Below, piece after piece: positions 1 through 8,903 of a stretch of DNA of 64,000 nt (the first letter of the stretch is position 1; each line of letters opens with the position of its first letter). A program made the position numbers and the translations under genes. Source of the DNA: CAZNKU01 sp045654805. Lineage in GTDB: Bacteria > Bacillota > Clostridia > Monoglobales > Firm-18. Below the pieces are notes generated by a model, which was not told the origin of the DNA, did not search any database, and saw only the letters and a list, made by a program, of their open reading frames with translations. The stretch is taken from NCBI GenBank assembly GCA_045654805.1, contig JAZOOD010000032.1, positions 4,705-68,704 on the forward strand, in the 5' to 3' direction.

Positions 1-18
1 TTCGTTTACATTAATCAT
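1..18 (-). CDS. Start of a further his gene, probably hisI (partial)
   Basis: Six codons (MINVNE) enter from the left edge on the minus strand. An ATG at 16-18 is preceded by a GGAGATG ribosome site that overlaps the hisF stop, so the gene is translated directly after hisF. In this operon order the usual next gene is hisI or hisIE (phosphoribosyl-AMP cyclohydrolase), but too little is visible to recognise the family; the name is inference from position. Confidence 0.5.
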
Positions 19-30
19 ATTTACATCTCC

Positions 31-789
31 TTAAAGTCTTACATTGATGTTGTTATTTTTAAGTTCCTGTTTCAAATCTTTAATTTCTACTTCACCAAAA
101 TGGAATATTGAAGCCGCCAAACCCGCATCAATATCAGGAATTTCATTAAACAAATCCACAAAATGCTGTATACTTCCTGCACCGCCTGATGCAATAACGG
201 GCACATTTACAACATCATTAACAGCCTTTAACATTTCTATATCAAAACCCTGTTTTACTCCGTCGGTGTCAATACTGTTTACTACAATTTCACCCGCACC
301 GTTTTTTTCACCCTGTTTAATCCATTCTATGGCATCAATTCCCGTATTTTCTCTGCCACCCTTTGCAAAAACGCAAAATTTTCCATCCACACGCTTTACA
401 TCAACTGACAAAACTACGCACTGGTCACCGTATTTTTGTGCCGCATCATAAATCAAGCTGGGGTTTTTAATAGCACCTGAGTTTACAGAAACTTTATCTG
501 CACCGCACTTTAACACGCGGTCAAAATCATCAAGCGTGTTAATTCCTCCTCCTACTGTAAGAGGTATAAATATTTTGCTTGCAACCTCGGTTAGTATGTC
601 AGTAAATAATTGTCTGCCCTCAAAGGATGCAGTTATGTCATAAAACACAAGCTCGTCTGCACCGCATTGGCTGTAAAATTCCGCCAGCTTAACAGGTGAT
701 GAAACATCTGCAAGTCCTAAAAAGTTTACACCCTTTACAACCCTGCCGTCTTTAACATCAAGACAAGGTATAATTCTCTTTGTAATCAT
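31..789 (-). CDS. hisF: Imidazole glycerol phosphate synthase, cyclase subunit HisF
   Basis: 252 aa, full length. With HisH it converts PRFAR plus glutamine-derived ammonia to imidazole glycerol phosphate and AICAR in the cytoplasm. It is a TIM barrel; the N-terminus MITKRIIPCLDVKDGRVVKG holds the catalytic Asp (IPCLDV), the second catalytic Asp lies in SIDTDG, and the phosphate-binding loops LTVGGG and IASGGAG are present. The start overlaps the hisA stop by four bases, showing translational coupling. HisH is encoded two genes upstream, as expected for the heterodimer. Confidence 0.96.
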   Translation of the reverse strand: MITKRIIPCLDVKDGRVVKGVNFLGLADVSSPVKLAEFYSQCGADELVFYDITASFEGRQLFTDILTEVASKIFIPLTVGGGINTLDDFDRVLKCGADKVSVNSGAIKNPSLIYDAAQKYGDQCVVLSVDVKRVDGKFCVFAKGGRENTGIDAIEWIKQGEKNGAGEIVVNSIDTDGVKQGFDIEMLKAVNDVVNVPVIASGGAGSIQHFVDLFNEIPDIDAGLAASIFHFGEVEIKDLKQELKNNNINVRL

Positions 790-1499
790 TTTGCCACCTC
801 TATTGCTTCCTTTAAATCTATGGCACTTGTATATATTGCCTTACCAAGTATTGCACCGTATATATCCATATCCTTCAACGCTTTTACATCGTCTATTGAG
901 GATACTCCGCCGGATGCAATAATATTCATACTGTACTTTTCAGAAAGATATTTATAAAGTTCCAGATTAGTACCTTGCATAGCTCCATCCTTTGAAATAT
1001 CGGTACATATAACAGTTTTAACACCGTCTTGTTCCAACTTTTCAAACATTTCGTCACAGGAAATTTGAGAAACCTCTGTCCAACCGTGAATTGCAACCAT
1101 TCCCTCAGAAATGTCTACACCAACAGCAATCCTGTCGCCATACTTTTTAACCATATCAGTAACAAATTGCGGATTTTTAATTGCAATAGTACCAAGTATT
1201 ACTCTCATAACCCCTGCATCAATGTACTTTTTAATAACTTCCTCTGTGCGGATGCCACCACCTACTTCAATTTTCAAACCAGTGTTATCTGCAATTTCCT
1301 TTACTATGTCATAATTAGGATTGTTGCCGTCCTTTGCACCGTCAAGGTCTACAATATGCAAATATTCTGCACCTGCATTTTCAAATTCCTTGGCAACCTG
1401 CAAAGGATTGTTGCCGTAAACCGTCATATTATTGTAGTCACCTCGCAAAAGACGTACTACATTTTTATCTTTTAAATCTATTGCCGGAAAAATATTCAT
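786..1499 (-). CDS. hisA: ProFAR isomerase HisA
   Basis: 237 aa. Catalyses the Amadori rearrangement of ProFAR to PRFAR, the fourth step of histidine synthesis. It is a TIM barrel homologous to HisF: the first catalytic Asp is in FPAIDLKDKNVVRL, the second in CTDISKDG, with phosphate loops VGGGIR and IASGGV. The start is set at 1499 rather than at an in-frame ATG at 1517 because GGAG, lying in the end of hisH, sits seven bases upstream. It lies five bases after hisH and overlaps hisF. Confidence 0.95.
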   Translation of the reverse strand: MNIFPAIDLKDKNVVRLLRGDYNNMTVYGNNPLQVAKEFENAGAEYLHIVDLDGAKDGNNPNYDIVKEIADNTGLKIEVGGGIRTEEVIKKYIDAGVMRVILGTIAIKNPQFVTDMVKKYGDRIAVGVDISEGMVAIHGWTEVSQISCDEMFEKLEQDGVKTVICTDISKDGAMQGTNLELYKYLSEKYSMNIIASGGVSSIDDVKALKDMDIYGAILGKAIYTSAIDLKEAIEVAK

Positions 1500-1503
1500 A
1501 AGC

Positions 1504-2124
1504 CTACTCCATTTCACAAAATGCTTTTAAAATTTTCATACCCACTTCTCCACTTTTTTCGGGATGGAACTGTACGCCATACACATTTTTGTCTGCAACT
1601 GCCGCAGTAAGCTCTGCACCGTATTCCGTAGAAGCGATAAGTGAATCATCACACTTTGTACCGTAATATGAGTGAACAAAATACACACATTCATTTTCCT
1701 CAACATATTTAAACAACTCACTTTTAGGCTTATCTTTGGGGAAATGTAAACCGTTCCAACCAATATGAGGAATCTTGTAATTTTTTGGTACAACACCATC
1801 CATGGGTACTATGTCACCCTTTATAAGTCCAAGTCCCTTATGCTCGCCGTATTCAAAGCTTCTTTCAAAAAGCATCTGCATACCAAGGCATATACCAAGA
1901 AGGGGCTTACCTTTTTTAACTTCGTCAACTACAACATCCGCAAGTCCGCTGTTACGAAGTTTCTTCGCTGCATCTGCAAATGCCCCAACTCCCGGCAAAA
2001 TAATTTTATCTGCCTTTTTAATTTCATCAGGGTCAGATGTTAAAACAACCTCTATACCAATATATTTAAATGAACTGTATAGTGAAAAAATATTTCCCAC
2101 ACCGTAATCAACTATCGCTATCAT
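1504..2124 (-). CDS. hisH: Imidazole glycerol phosphate synthase, glutaminase subunit HisH
   Basis: 206 aa class I glutamine amidotransferase that supplies ammonia to HisF. The oxyanion region PGVGAF, nucleophile elbow GICLGMQ and the catalytic pair FHPEKSGE near the C-terminus are all intact. This makes it a useful contrast to CarA in the same window (55713-56801), where the same positions have been lost. Stop and start abut: hisB ends at 2125, and hisA begins five bases after the hisH stop. Confidence 0.96.
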   Translation of the reverse strand: MIAIVDYGVGNIFSLYSSFKYIGIEVVLTSDPDEIKKADKIILPGVGAFADAAKKLRNSGLADVVVDEVKKGKPLLGICLGMQMLFERSFEYGEHKGLGLIKGDIVPMDGVVPKNYKIPHIGWNGLHFPKDKPKSELFKYVEENECVYFVHSYYGTKCDDSLIASTEYGAELTAAVADKNVYGVQFHPEKSGEVGMKILKAFCEME

Positions 2125-2712
2125 TTATAATACTCCTTTTGTTGATGGGATTTCATTTTTATAATCCTCATCTATCTTTACTGCTTTTGACATAGTTCTG
2201 CCCAAAGCCTTAAACATTCCCTCAATAATATGATGTGAATTACTGCCTGCCATCTGCTTAAAATGCAAGGTTATATTTGCATTTCTTACAAAGCCAAACA
2301 TAAATTCTGAAACAAGCTCTGTATCAAAATCACCTACTTTGGCTGCAGGGATATTTACATCATAGCCAAGGTAATCTCTGCCTGAAATATCTACCGCACA
2401 GGCAATCAATACCTCATCCATAGGAAGCATAATATCACCGTAGCGGACAATACCCCGCATATCACCCAAAGCTTCTGCAAATGCTTTGCCAAGACATATT
2501 CCAATATCTTCAACTGTATGGTGATAATCTACATTCACATCGCCGTCACATTTAACCTCGAGGTCAAATCTGCCATGCTTTGCAAAAAGCGTAAGCATAT
2601 GGTCCAAAAATCCACACTTTGTATCAATTACACTTTTTCCGCTACCGTCAAGATTAAGTGCTAATTTAATATCAGTTTCAGCAGTTTTTCTGATTATTTC
2701 ACTCGTTCTCAT
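2125..2712 (-). CDS. hisB: Imidazoleglycerol-phosphate dehydratase HisB
   Basis: 195 aa, the monofunctional dehydratase length. It converts imidazole glycerol phosphate to imidazole acetol phosphate. The two metal-binding signatures are visible: FLDHML and DYHHTVEDIGICLG in the first half, and a second NSHHIIEG in the second half. There is no fused histidinol-phosphatase domain, so that activity must be encoded elsewhere, commonly a PHP-type HisJ in Firmicutes. Confidence 0.95.
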   Translation of the reverse strand: MRTSEIIRKTAETDIKLALNLDGSGKSVIDTKCGFLDHMLTLFAKHGRFDLEVKCDGDVNVDYHHTVEDIGICLGKAFAEALGDMRGIVRYGDIMLPMDEVLIACAVDISGRDYLGYDVNIPAAKVGDFDTELVSEFMFGFVRNANITLHFKQMAGSNSHHIIEGMFKALGRTMSKAVKIDEDYKNEIPSTKGVL

Positions 2713-2716
2713 TATT

Positions 2717-3778
2717 TCACCCTCTAATAATATTTTTGAGTTTATCTATTAAAATGTCCATTTGTTCTTTTGTTCCAATGGTTATTCTATTATATTGGCA
2801 AATTCTCTCGGCAGTAAAATGTCGCACCAAAACACCGTTAGCCTTAAGCTGTTCATATATTAATTCACCATCTATATTGATGTGCTTTGCAAATACAAAG
2901 TTTGCCTTTGATGGAATAACTTCAAAGCCCATTTTTTCAAGTTCTTTGGCAGTATATTCCCTTGTTTCACAAATTTTTTTACAATTATCCATATAATAGC
3001 TGTTAGAATCTATTGCAGCCTCCCCCGCTATCATTGTAAGTCTGTTTATGTTATATGGATTAGTAGAATACTTTATTTTCTCTAAATCTTCAATAATCCC
3101 CTCAGATGCAATAGCAAAACCAAGTCTTGCACCTGCCATACTGCGGGATTTTGAAAATGTCTGTACCACTAAAAGATTATCATGCTTTTTAGTAAGGTTA
3201 TAACAGCTTTCTGCCCCAAAGTCTACATATGCCTCATCAATTAACACCACATTGTCCGGATTGTTTATTATTATTTCTTCAATCTCTGCCAAGGTAAGTG
3301 CAATACCCGTAGGAGCGTTAGGATTGGCTATAACCACCATTCCGTCAGCATTAAAATACTTTTTATAGTCTATTGTAAAGTTATTTTCAAGTGGTAAGGA
3401 ATTATACTTTACATTATGCAATTCTGCAAAGACCTTATAAAAGCCGTATGAAATATCAGGAAAATGTGCAATCTTACCATCACCGCAAAAAGCCATAAAT
3501 GCAAAATTAAGTATATCGTCAGAACCATTGGCAAGAAAGACATTTTTACTTGTAACACCGTGTAATTTTGCTATTTTTTCCTTTAACACTTTTGCTTCAG
3601 GATCTGGATATAATTTTAACTTTTCAATCTCACTCTTAGTTATTGCATCTACCACTTCCTTTGAAGGTGGATATGGTGATTCATTGGTATTTAGCTTTAT
3701 ATATTCCATATCCTTTGGCTGTTCACCGGGAGTGTAAGCATCCAGATTCAGAAGTTTAGAATTTAAAAATCTGCTCAT
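2717..3778 (-). CDS. hisC: Histidinol-phosphate aminotransferase HisC
   Basis: 353 aa class I/II PLP aminotransferase that makes histidinol phosphate from imidazole acetol phosphate and glutamate. Visible signatures are NESPYPPS (N-terminal substrate segment), NPNAPTG, DEAYVDFG (Asp and Tyr contacting PLP) and the Schiff-base Lys in QTFSKSRSMAGAR. The ATG overlaps the hisD stop in a TAATG junction, so translation is coupled. Confidence 0.95.
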   Translation of the reverse strand: MSRFLNSKLLNLDAYTPGEQPKDMEYIKLNTNESPYPPSKEVVDAITKSEIEKLKLYPDPEAKVLKEKIAKLHGVTSKNVFLANGSDDILNFAFMAFCGDGKIAHFPDISYGFYKVFAELHNVKYNSLPLENNFTIDYKKYFNADGMVVIANPNAPTGIALTLAEIEEIIINNPDNVVLIDEAYVDFGAESCYNLTKKHDNLLVVQTFSKSRSMAGARLGFAIASEGIIEDLEKIKYSTNPYNINRLTMIAGEAAIDSNSYYMDNCKKICETREYTAKELEKMGFEVIPSKANFVFAKHINIDGELIYEQLKANGVLVRHFTAERICQYNRITIGTKEQMDILIDKLKNIIRG

Positions 3779-5058
3779 TATTTTTCATCCTCAAATCGTA
3801 TTGTAGCACTTTTAGCATGGGCAGACAAGCCTTCCTTTTCGGCAAAATATGCTATATCGTCTGCAACCTTTGAAAGTGCATCCTTAGTATAATAAGTATA
3901 TTGAGTCTTTTTAACAAAATCATCTACCGAAAGTGGACTGGAAAATCTGGCAGTCCCGCTTGTAGGTAACGTATGGTTAGGTCCTGCATAGTAATCACCC
4001 AACGCTTCGGGACAATATTTACCCATAAATATTGAACCTGCGTGCTTGATACTGTCAAGATAATCAAAGGGATTATCAACACACAATTCCAGATGCTCAG
4101 GAGCAATTTCATTTGCAATATCTATTACTCTCTTAATGTCATCAGCCACAATAATTTTGCCGTTATTGTCAATAGATGCTCTTGCAATTTCACATCTTGG
4201 AAGCAATGGTATCTGTCTTTCAAGTTCATCACTTACGGCTTTTGCAAAGTCCATATCATCCGTAACAAGCACAGCACTTGCCATCTTGTCGTGTTCCGCC
4301 TGAGAAAGCAGGTCTGCAGCCACAAATTTTGGATTTGACGTGTTATCAGCAACAACAAGTATCTCACTTGGTCCTGCAATCATATCTATTGAAACAACGC
4401 CAAAAACCTGCTTTTTCGCCTCTGCAACAAAGGCATTACCCGGACCTACAATCTTATCAACCTTAGGCATGCTCTCTGTACCATAAGCCAAAGCAGCTAC
4501 AGCCTGGGCACCGCCAACTTTAAATATTTTGTCCACACCTGCTATTTTTGCAGCAGTAAGTATTACAGGGTTAACCTTTCCGTTCTTATTAGGAGGAGTA
4601 ACCATAACTATTTCGTCACACCCCGCAATTTTTGCAGGAATACTGTCCATAAGCACCGTTGACGGATAAGCCGCAGTTCCACCGGGGACGTAAAGACCCA
4701 CCTTTTCAATAGGTATAACCTTTTGTCCAATGACAACACCATTGTTTTCACTTATAATAAAACTGTTACGTACTTGACGTTTGTGAAAATTACGTATGTT
4801 TTCAGCTGCAGTTTCTAAAATCCTCACAAACTCCTTATCCATAGAGTTATATGCCTCATCTATTTCCACATCAGTAACCTGCAAGGCATCAAGCTTTACT
4901 CCGTCAAACTTCTCACAATACTCAAAAACAGCCTTATCCTTGTTTTCAATAACATTTTGAATAATATCTGCAACAGTATCCTCTATATTGGTTTTCATAT
5001 TAACACGAGCAAAAATTTCACTATTTGGAACTTCACCGTATTTCATTATTTTAATCAT
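3778..5058 (-). CDS. hisD: Histidinol dehydrogenase HisD
   Basis: About 426 aa zinc- and NAD-dependent enzyme for the last two oxidations to histidine. Family signatures include VPGGTAAYPS, KVGGAQAVAALAYGT, VGPGNAFV, DMIAGPSE, LSQAEHD (zinc and catalytic residues) and GPNHTLPTSGTARF near the C-terminus. The start at 5058 has an AGGTGG ribosome site nine bases upstream inside hisG; an ATG at 5046 is an alternative. It overlaps hisG by eight bases. Confidence 0.95.
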   Translation of the reverse strand: MIKIMKYGEVPNSEIFARVNMKTNIEDTVADIIQNVIENKDKAVFEYCEKFDGVKLDALQVTDVEIDEAYNSMDKEFVRILETAAENIRNFHKRQVRNSFIISENNGVVIGQKVIPIEKVGLYVPGGTAAYPSTVLMDSIPAKIAGCDEIVMVTPPNKNGKVNPVILTAAKIAGVDKIFKVGGAQAVAALAYGTESMPKVDKIVGPGNAFVAEAKKQVFGVVSIDMIAGPSEILVVADNTSNPKFVAADLLSQAEHDKMASAVLVTDDMDFAKAVSDELERQIPLLPRCEIARASIDNNGKIIVADDIKRVIDIANEIAPEHLELCVDNPFDYLDSIKHAGSIFMGKYCPEALGDYYAGPNHTLPTSGTARFSSPLSVDDFVKKTQYTYYTKDALSKVADDIAYFAEKEGLSAHAKSATIRFEDEK

Positions 5059-5683
5059 TCTTCTCAACCACCTGTTGTTCTAATCCGGTACGGATTTTTT
5101 CAATCATTTCATTTTTAAATTTGAAACTTGACTTATTTGCTATCAACCTTGCGCTTATTGGAATAATAGTTTCAAATGGCTCCAAATCATTTTCCAAAAG
5201 CGTTGTTCCCGTTTCTACAATATCCACTATAACATCGGACAAATCAAGTATCGGAGCGATTTCAATGGAACCATTAAGCTTTATAATATCAATATCGCGA
5301 CCTATTCCTGCATAATAATTTTTTGCAATATTTGTAAACTTAGTAGCCACACGCAGGGTTTTATCTGTGTTATCCCTAAACCCCTTCTTTGCAGCTACAG
5401 CCATACGGCATTTACCTATATTAAGGTCTAAAAGCTCGTAAACATCTGGCTCATACTCCAACAAAATATCCTTGCCTGCCACACCAATGTCAGCGGCACC
5501 TCTTTCAACATAAATAGCAACGTCGGAAGGCTTTACCCAAAAAAATCTTACCCCAACATCTTCGTTTTCAAAAATCAGCTTTCGATTATTTTCCTTAATA
5601 GACGGACATTCAAACCCTGATTTTTCGAACATATCATAAACTTTTTCACCAAGCCTGCCTTTTGGCAATGCCACATTAATCAT
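5051..5683 (-). CDS. hisG: ATP phosphoribosyltransferase, short form HisG
   Basis: 210 aa, the short (HisGS) form that lacks the C-terminal regulatory domain and needs HisZ for activity. It condenses ATP and PRPP, the committed step. INVALPKGRLGE is the family N-terminus, and DIVETGTTLLEN is the PRPP-binding loop. The ATG lies within the last codons of hisZ, consistent with fixed stoichiometry of the HisG-HisZ octamer. Confidence 0.95.
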   Translation of the reverse strand: MINVALPKGRLGEKVYDMFEKSGFECPSIKENNRKLIFENEDVGVRFFWVKPSDVAIYVERGAADIGVAGKDILLEYEPDVYELLDLNIGKCRMAVAAKKGFRDNTDKTLRVATKFTNIAKNYYAGIGRDIDIIKLNGSIEIAPILDLSDVIVDIVETGTTLLENDLEPFETIIPISARLIANKSSFKFKNEMIEKIRTGLEQQVVEKND

Positions 5684-6791
5684 TGTTTTCAAGGATTTCA
5701 AACCCCCTGTCCTTAAGTCTTATAAGCTGTCTGTATTTAAGCTTTTTAGGTACGCTTTTTTCTGCCAATACGCTGTTTCCGTTGTCCGTGAACATCTTTA
5801 TAAGATTGGCTATGTCCACTTCATTCGCATCCCTGTCATATAGCAATACAGTATCAACATCATATTTTTTTGTATTTATATTCAATCTTTCAAGCATATC
5901 AAGATATACTGCAAAACCTATTGCGCCGGTCCTTTTGCCCATTTTTGCCATCAACTTGTCATACTGACCGCCTGACAAAATACCAACAGGTATTCCTTCA
6001 ATAAATCCTCTAAATACAATACCGCTGTAATAATTCATATCATTTACGATTGAAAAATCAAGATTCACTTGCTTTTCAAAGCCCTCGTGGGCAATAAATT
6101 CATTGATTTTTTCAAGCTCATTAAGAGCATTTACAAAGCTTTCATTTACATTAAATTCCTTTAACTTTCTAATAACATCACTCATATTTCCGTATGTGCT
6201 GACAAGCTCAATAAGGTTGTCACAACAAAGGTTATATTCACCGCATATTTTCCTTATATCGTGAGTATTTTTTTCACCAATACATTTTAAAACTTCCGCC
6301 TTTGCATCTACCGGCAAGGATAATTCATCAAGTATAGCGGACACTATACCCATATGGGAAATATCAAGAACAAAGCTGTCACTTATAGCGTTAAGGCTTT
6401 TAGCCGCCAATGACACAACTTCACAGATGTTGTAAGAATCAATATCACCAATACATTCAAGACCTGTCTGCATAATTTCCTTAAATGTGTGAGTCCCCTT
6501 TGAAACACGGTAAACATTCTCATTATAATACACCTTCTGCACACAACCGTTAGTATCCTGAGTATTTTTAATTATGGAAAGCGTAACATCGGGCTTTAAA
6601 GCCAAAAGCTTGCCGTTAGTGTCATTAAAAGTAATAATACTGTCGGAAACTAAAAAGTCCTTGTTTTTCACGTACAGGTCGTATTCCTCAAACTTGCTCA
6701 TTTTATATTGAATATAGCCATATTTTTCATAAAGTGAGCGGAGCCTGAAGATCGCCACTTCATCCTTTTTTAATACATTTTCATACATCAT
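5676..6791 (-). CDS. hisZ: ATP phosphoribosyltransferase regulatory subunit HisZ
   Basis: About 371 aa histidyl-tRNA-synthetase-like protein without the C-terminal anticodon-binding domain. It carries histidine feedback inhibition for the short HisG encoded next to it. Class II synthetase-like segments are visible (KPDVTLSI, YYNENVYR, QTGLECIG, SGGQYDKLM). The start is placed at 6791 because AAAGGTG lies just upstream; 6788 is equally possible. It overlaps the regulator gene upstream. Confidence 0.9.
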   Translation of the reverse strand: MMYENVLKKDEVAIFRLRSLYEKYGYIQYKMSKFEEYDLYVKNKDFLVSDSIITFNDTNGKLLALKPDVTLSIIKNTQDTNGCVQKVYYNENVYRVSKGTHTFKEIMQTGLECIGDIDSYNICEVVSLAAKSLNAISDSFVLDISHMGIVSAILDELSLPVDAKAEVLKCIGEKNTHDIRKICGEYNLCCDNLIELVSTYGNMSDVIRKLKEFNVNESFVNALNELEKINEFIAHEGFEKQVNLDFSIVNDMNYYSGIVFRGFIEGIPVGILSGGQYDKLMAKMGKRTGAIGFAVYLDMLERLNINTKKYDVDTVLLYDRDANEVDIANLIKMFTDNGNSVLAEKSVPKKLKYRQLIRLKDRGFEILENND

Positions 6792-7080
6792 AGTTATCAC
6801 CTTTTAACTTATCCAGAATTTCCTTATACCCACCGGTGCCATACATAAGACATTTGTTAACACGGCTGATTGTAGCACTGCTTGCACCGGTAATTTTTGC
6901 AATTTCGCTGTACACCTTACCTTCTGCAAGTAAACGTGCAACGTCCATTCTCTGGGCAAGGTCCTGCATTTCCTTAATAGTGCAGATATCTTCAAAAAAC
7001 TTATAACAATCATCAATATTTCCAAGGGATAAAACAGCCTTGAAAAAAAAATCCATATCCTTAGAATGCGGAATACCCAT
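6781..7080 (-). CDS. TrpR-family regulator, YerC/HisR type
   Basis: 99 aa, the length of the TrpR/YerC family. The C-terminal half holds the helix-turn-helix of a Trp-repressor fold (EIAKITGASSATISRVNKCL), preceded by the helical MQDLAQRMDVARLL segment. Family members in Firmicutes are predicted histidine-operon repressors, and here the gene is first in the his operon and overlaps hisZ. It probably regulates the operon, including itself. The start has an AAAGGAAG ribosome site nine bases upstream. Confidence 0.88.
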   Translation of the reverse strand: MGIPHSKDMDFFFKAVLSLGNIDDCYKFFEDICTIKEMQDLAQRMDVARLLAEGKVYSEIAKITGASSATISRVNKCLMYGTGGYKEILDKLKGDNYDV

Positions 7081-7126
7081 ATTTATTACTTCCTTTACTT
7101 TTATTTGTCGACCAACTCACTTTCAC

Positions 7127-7155
7127 ATTTTACCACACTAAAGTGCTAAAGTCAA
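7127..7155 (-). promoter_or_regulatory. his operon promoter with candidate operator in the spacer
   Basis: TTGACT at 7150-7155 and TAAAAT at 7127-7132 are separated by exactly 17 bases and point at the yerC/hisR-hisZGDCBHAF operon. The spacer holds an interrupted palindrome (CACT-AA-AGTG, 7136-7145, weakly extended to 7131-7148). An operator between -35 and -10 would suit repression by the first gene of the operon; this link is inference. Confidence 0.65.
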
Positions 7156-7163
7156 TACAAAAA

Positions 7164-7204
7164 ACACAAAAAATAGCGATACCGGCAAGATTTGCCGATA
7201 TCGC
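7164..7204 (-). terminator. Rho-independent terminator after the SLH gene
   Basis: A 13-bp stem (7176-7188 with 7192-7204, one wobble) with a 3-base loop is followed on the minus strand by a TATTTTTTGTG tract. It ends the transcript of the SLH gene just before the his promoter. Confidence 0.85.
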
Positions 7205-7213
7205 CAATAAACA

Positions 7214-8851
7214 TTAATAAATATAGTCTATACTTGTGAATACTGCATCACCGGTTGGGATAGCAAGACCATTAAGCTTACTGCCTGTAGCAAGGGTCAT
7301 ATAAAGAACATCACCGTCTTTAATCTGAGGCTTTGTACCGGCAATAGTGTTAGGGAATACATCGTCAAATGTCTTGCCGTCCTCAATATCATTTAACTTA
7401 ATTCTTAACTTCATAACATATCCCTTGTCAGATTCACAAACCATAGAAGGGTAGTAAACAATCGTAACGTCAGCCCCAAGACGTTCCAGAGAATATGCTA
7501 TACCCTGTAATGTAAAAGTAAAAATATTGTACTGATTGCGTGCAAATTCAAAGAAATCCTTAGGAAGTTTACTGCACACCTTGCCGTTTTCATCAATAAA
7601 CGGGCTGTCATAAACCTGTGTAGGAACATCGGTTAATATAAACTGATAATCATTTCTGCTGTTAGGATATTTTAAAACATCTGTACTTATCCTTGCATCC
7701 ATAGGGAATTCAGCACTCTTAGACAAATAATGTGATGAATTAAAACCACTCAACGCATCAATCTGCATCAAAACAAGAGCAAGATTTTTTGCAGTAATTT
7801 CACTGTCCGGATAAATATGATTGTTGTTATCAAGCTTTATACCTTTTTTATAAGCGGCAGTAATGTATGCATTTACAGAATTTTCTTTTACAGACTTAAT
7901 ATCATCATAGAAATTGTTCATTTCATAGTCAACAACAGAATTTAGGAATTTGCAGTTTGCTGCAAATGTCAAAATAGCTATAGTATCAATATTAGTTGCC
8001 TTAGCATCATAAAATTCCTCAGTCATTTTACTTTCGCCCCAAACATAGTAGCAGGCAGCATAAAAAGCAAATGTATTAGGACGGTTAACAGAAAAATCGA
8101 CCTTTAAACCTTCAAAAGTCGGAACAGAGGTTTCGTAAATAAGCCTCATTGCAGCAGTCGCAATCTCTCCGTTTGTAAAAGTTCTGTCTGCATTATATTC
8201 ATCACCGAACAAATTAAAAGAATTGTAGATGTCTTCAATAATCTTTGGATTTACAGTATCAGAAAAAGATTTTACTGCTGAATAATCGATTGTTCTTGAA
8301 CGGCATATTAAGGCAGAAGCTTCTGCTCTTGTAACACCGTCCTGAAGACGTAGATTAATACCGTCGTCACCGTTCATAATTTCATATGAATATGCCCAGG
8401 CAGCTGCATCAGCGTTTGTGGACTGATTAGTAATAATAGAAGGAGCTGTAGCCTTTTTTGAACCTGCACGCTTCCATAACAAATTAATAACATCATTGCG
8501 TGTAATAGGAACATCGGGGTTAAATGATGAACCCTCAACATCCATATCGGAATACATTATGTAATCATAAGCCCAATGACCTGCAATATCATCAAAGGGA
8601 ACATCAAAAGCCTTGTCGACTTTGCCAATCATCTTAACAAATTCCGCTCTTGTAACATTAGCCTCTGGTCTGAATGTACCGTCTGCATAGCCGTTAATTG
8701 TGCCGTCACCCACAAGCGTTTGTACATAGCTATAACCCCAATGGCTTCCAGGCAAATCCGAAAATGCCAAATCAGCATTTACTACACCTACCGTACCCAA
8801 TATAAAGGCACATACCAGAATTAAGGATAAAACTTTTTTGAAATTTTTCAT
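7214..8851 (-). CDS. Exported S-layer-homology (SLH) domain protein
   Basis: 545 aa. Residues 1-26 form a signal peptide ending VNA. Three SLH modules follow: about 29-76 (HWGYSYVQTL, GYADGTFRP, TRAEF), 86-128 (HWAYDYI, TRNDV) and 150-190 (WAYSYEIMN, TRAEASAL). They should anchor the protein to the cell wall through secondary polymers. Residues 200-545 match no family I recognise. The gene is 52 bases downstream of the kinase-like gene with no visible terminator between, so the two are probably co-transcribed. Its role is unknown; it may be only a neighbour of the peptide locus. Confidence 0.88.
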   Translation of the reverse strand: MKNFKKVLSLILVCAFILGTVGVVNADLAFSDLPGSHWGYSYVQTLVGDGTINGYADGTFRPEANVTRAEFVKMIGKVDKAFDVPFDDIAGHWAYDYIMYSDMDVEGSSFNPDVPITRNDVINLLWKRAGSKKATAPSIITNQSTNADAAAWAYSYEIMNGDDGINLRLQDGVTRAEASALICRSRTIDYSAVKSFSDTVNPKIIEDIYNSFNLFGDEYNADRTFTNGEIATAAMRLIYETSVPTFEGLKVDFSVNRPNTFAFYAACYYVWGESKMTEEFYDAKATNIDTIAILTFAANCKFLNSVVDYEMNNFYDDIKSVKENSVNAYITAAYKKGIKLDNNNHIYPDSEITAKNLALVLMQIDALSGFNSSHYLSKSAEFPMDARISTDVLKYPNSRNDYQFILTDVPTQVYDSPFIDENGKVCSKLPKDFFEFARNQYNIFTFTLQGIAYSLERLGADVTIVYYPSMVCESDKGYVMKLRIKLNDIEDGKTFDDVFPNTIAGTKPQIKDGDVLYMTLATGSKLNGLAIPTGDAVFTSIDYIY

Positions 8852-8903
8852 TTTTTCTTCCTCCGTTTATTTAATACTTTAATAACATATTATTTCTGTT
8901 TTG

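Noticed and set aside
44..451. Long plus-strand frame opposite hisF
   Set aside because: It is antisense to a complete, well-conserved gene, has Ser/Thr/Pro-rich low-complexity translation and no ribosome site. The same applies to other antisense frames, for example 18686-19324, 31435-32001 and 48373-48927.
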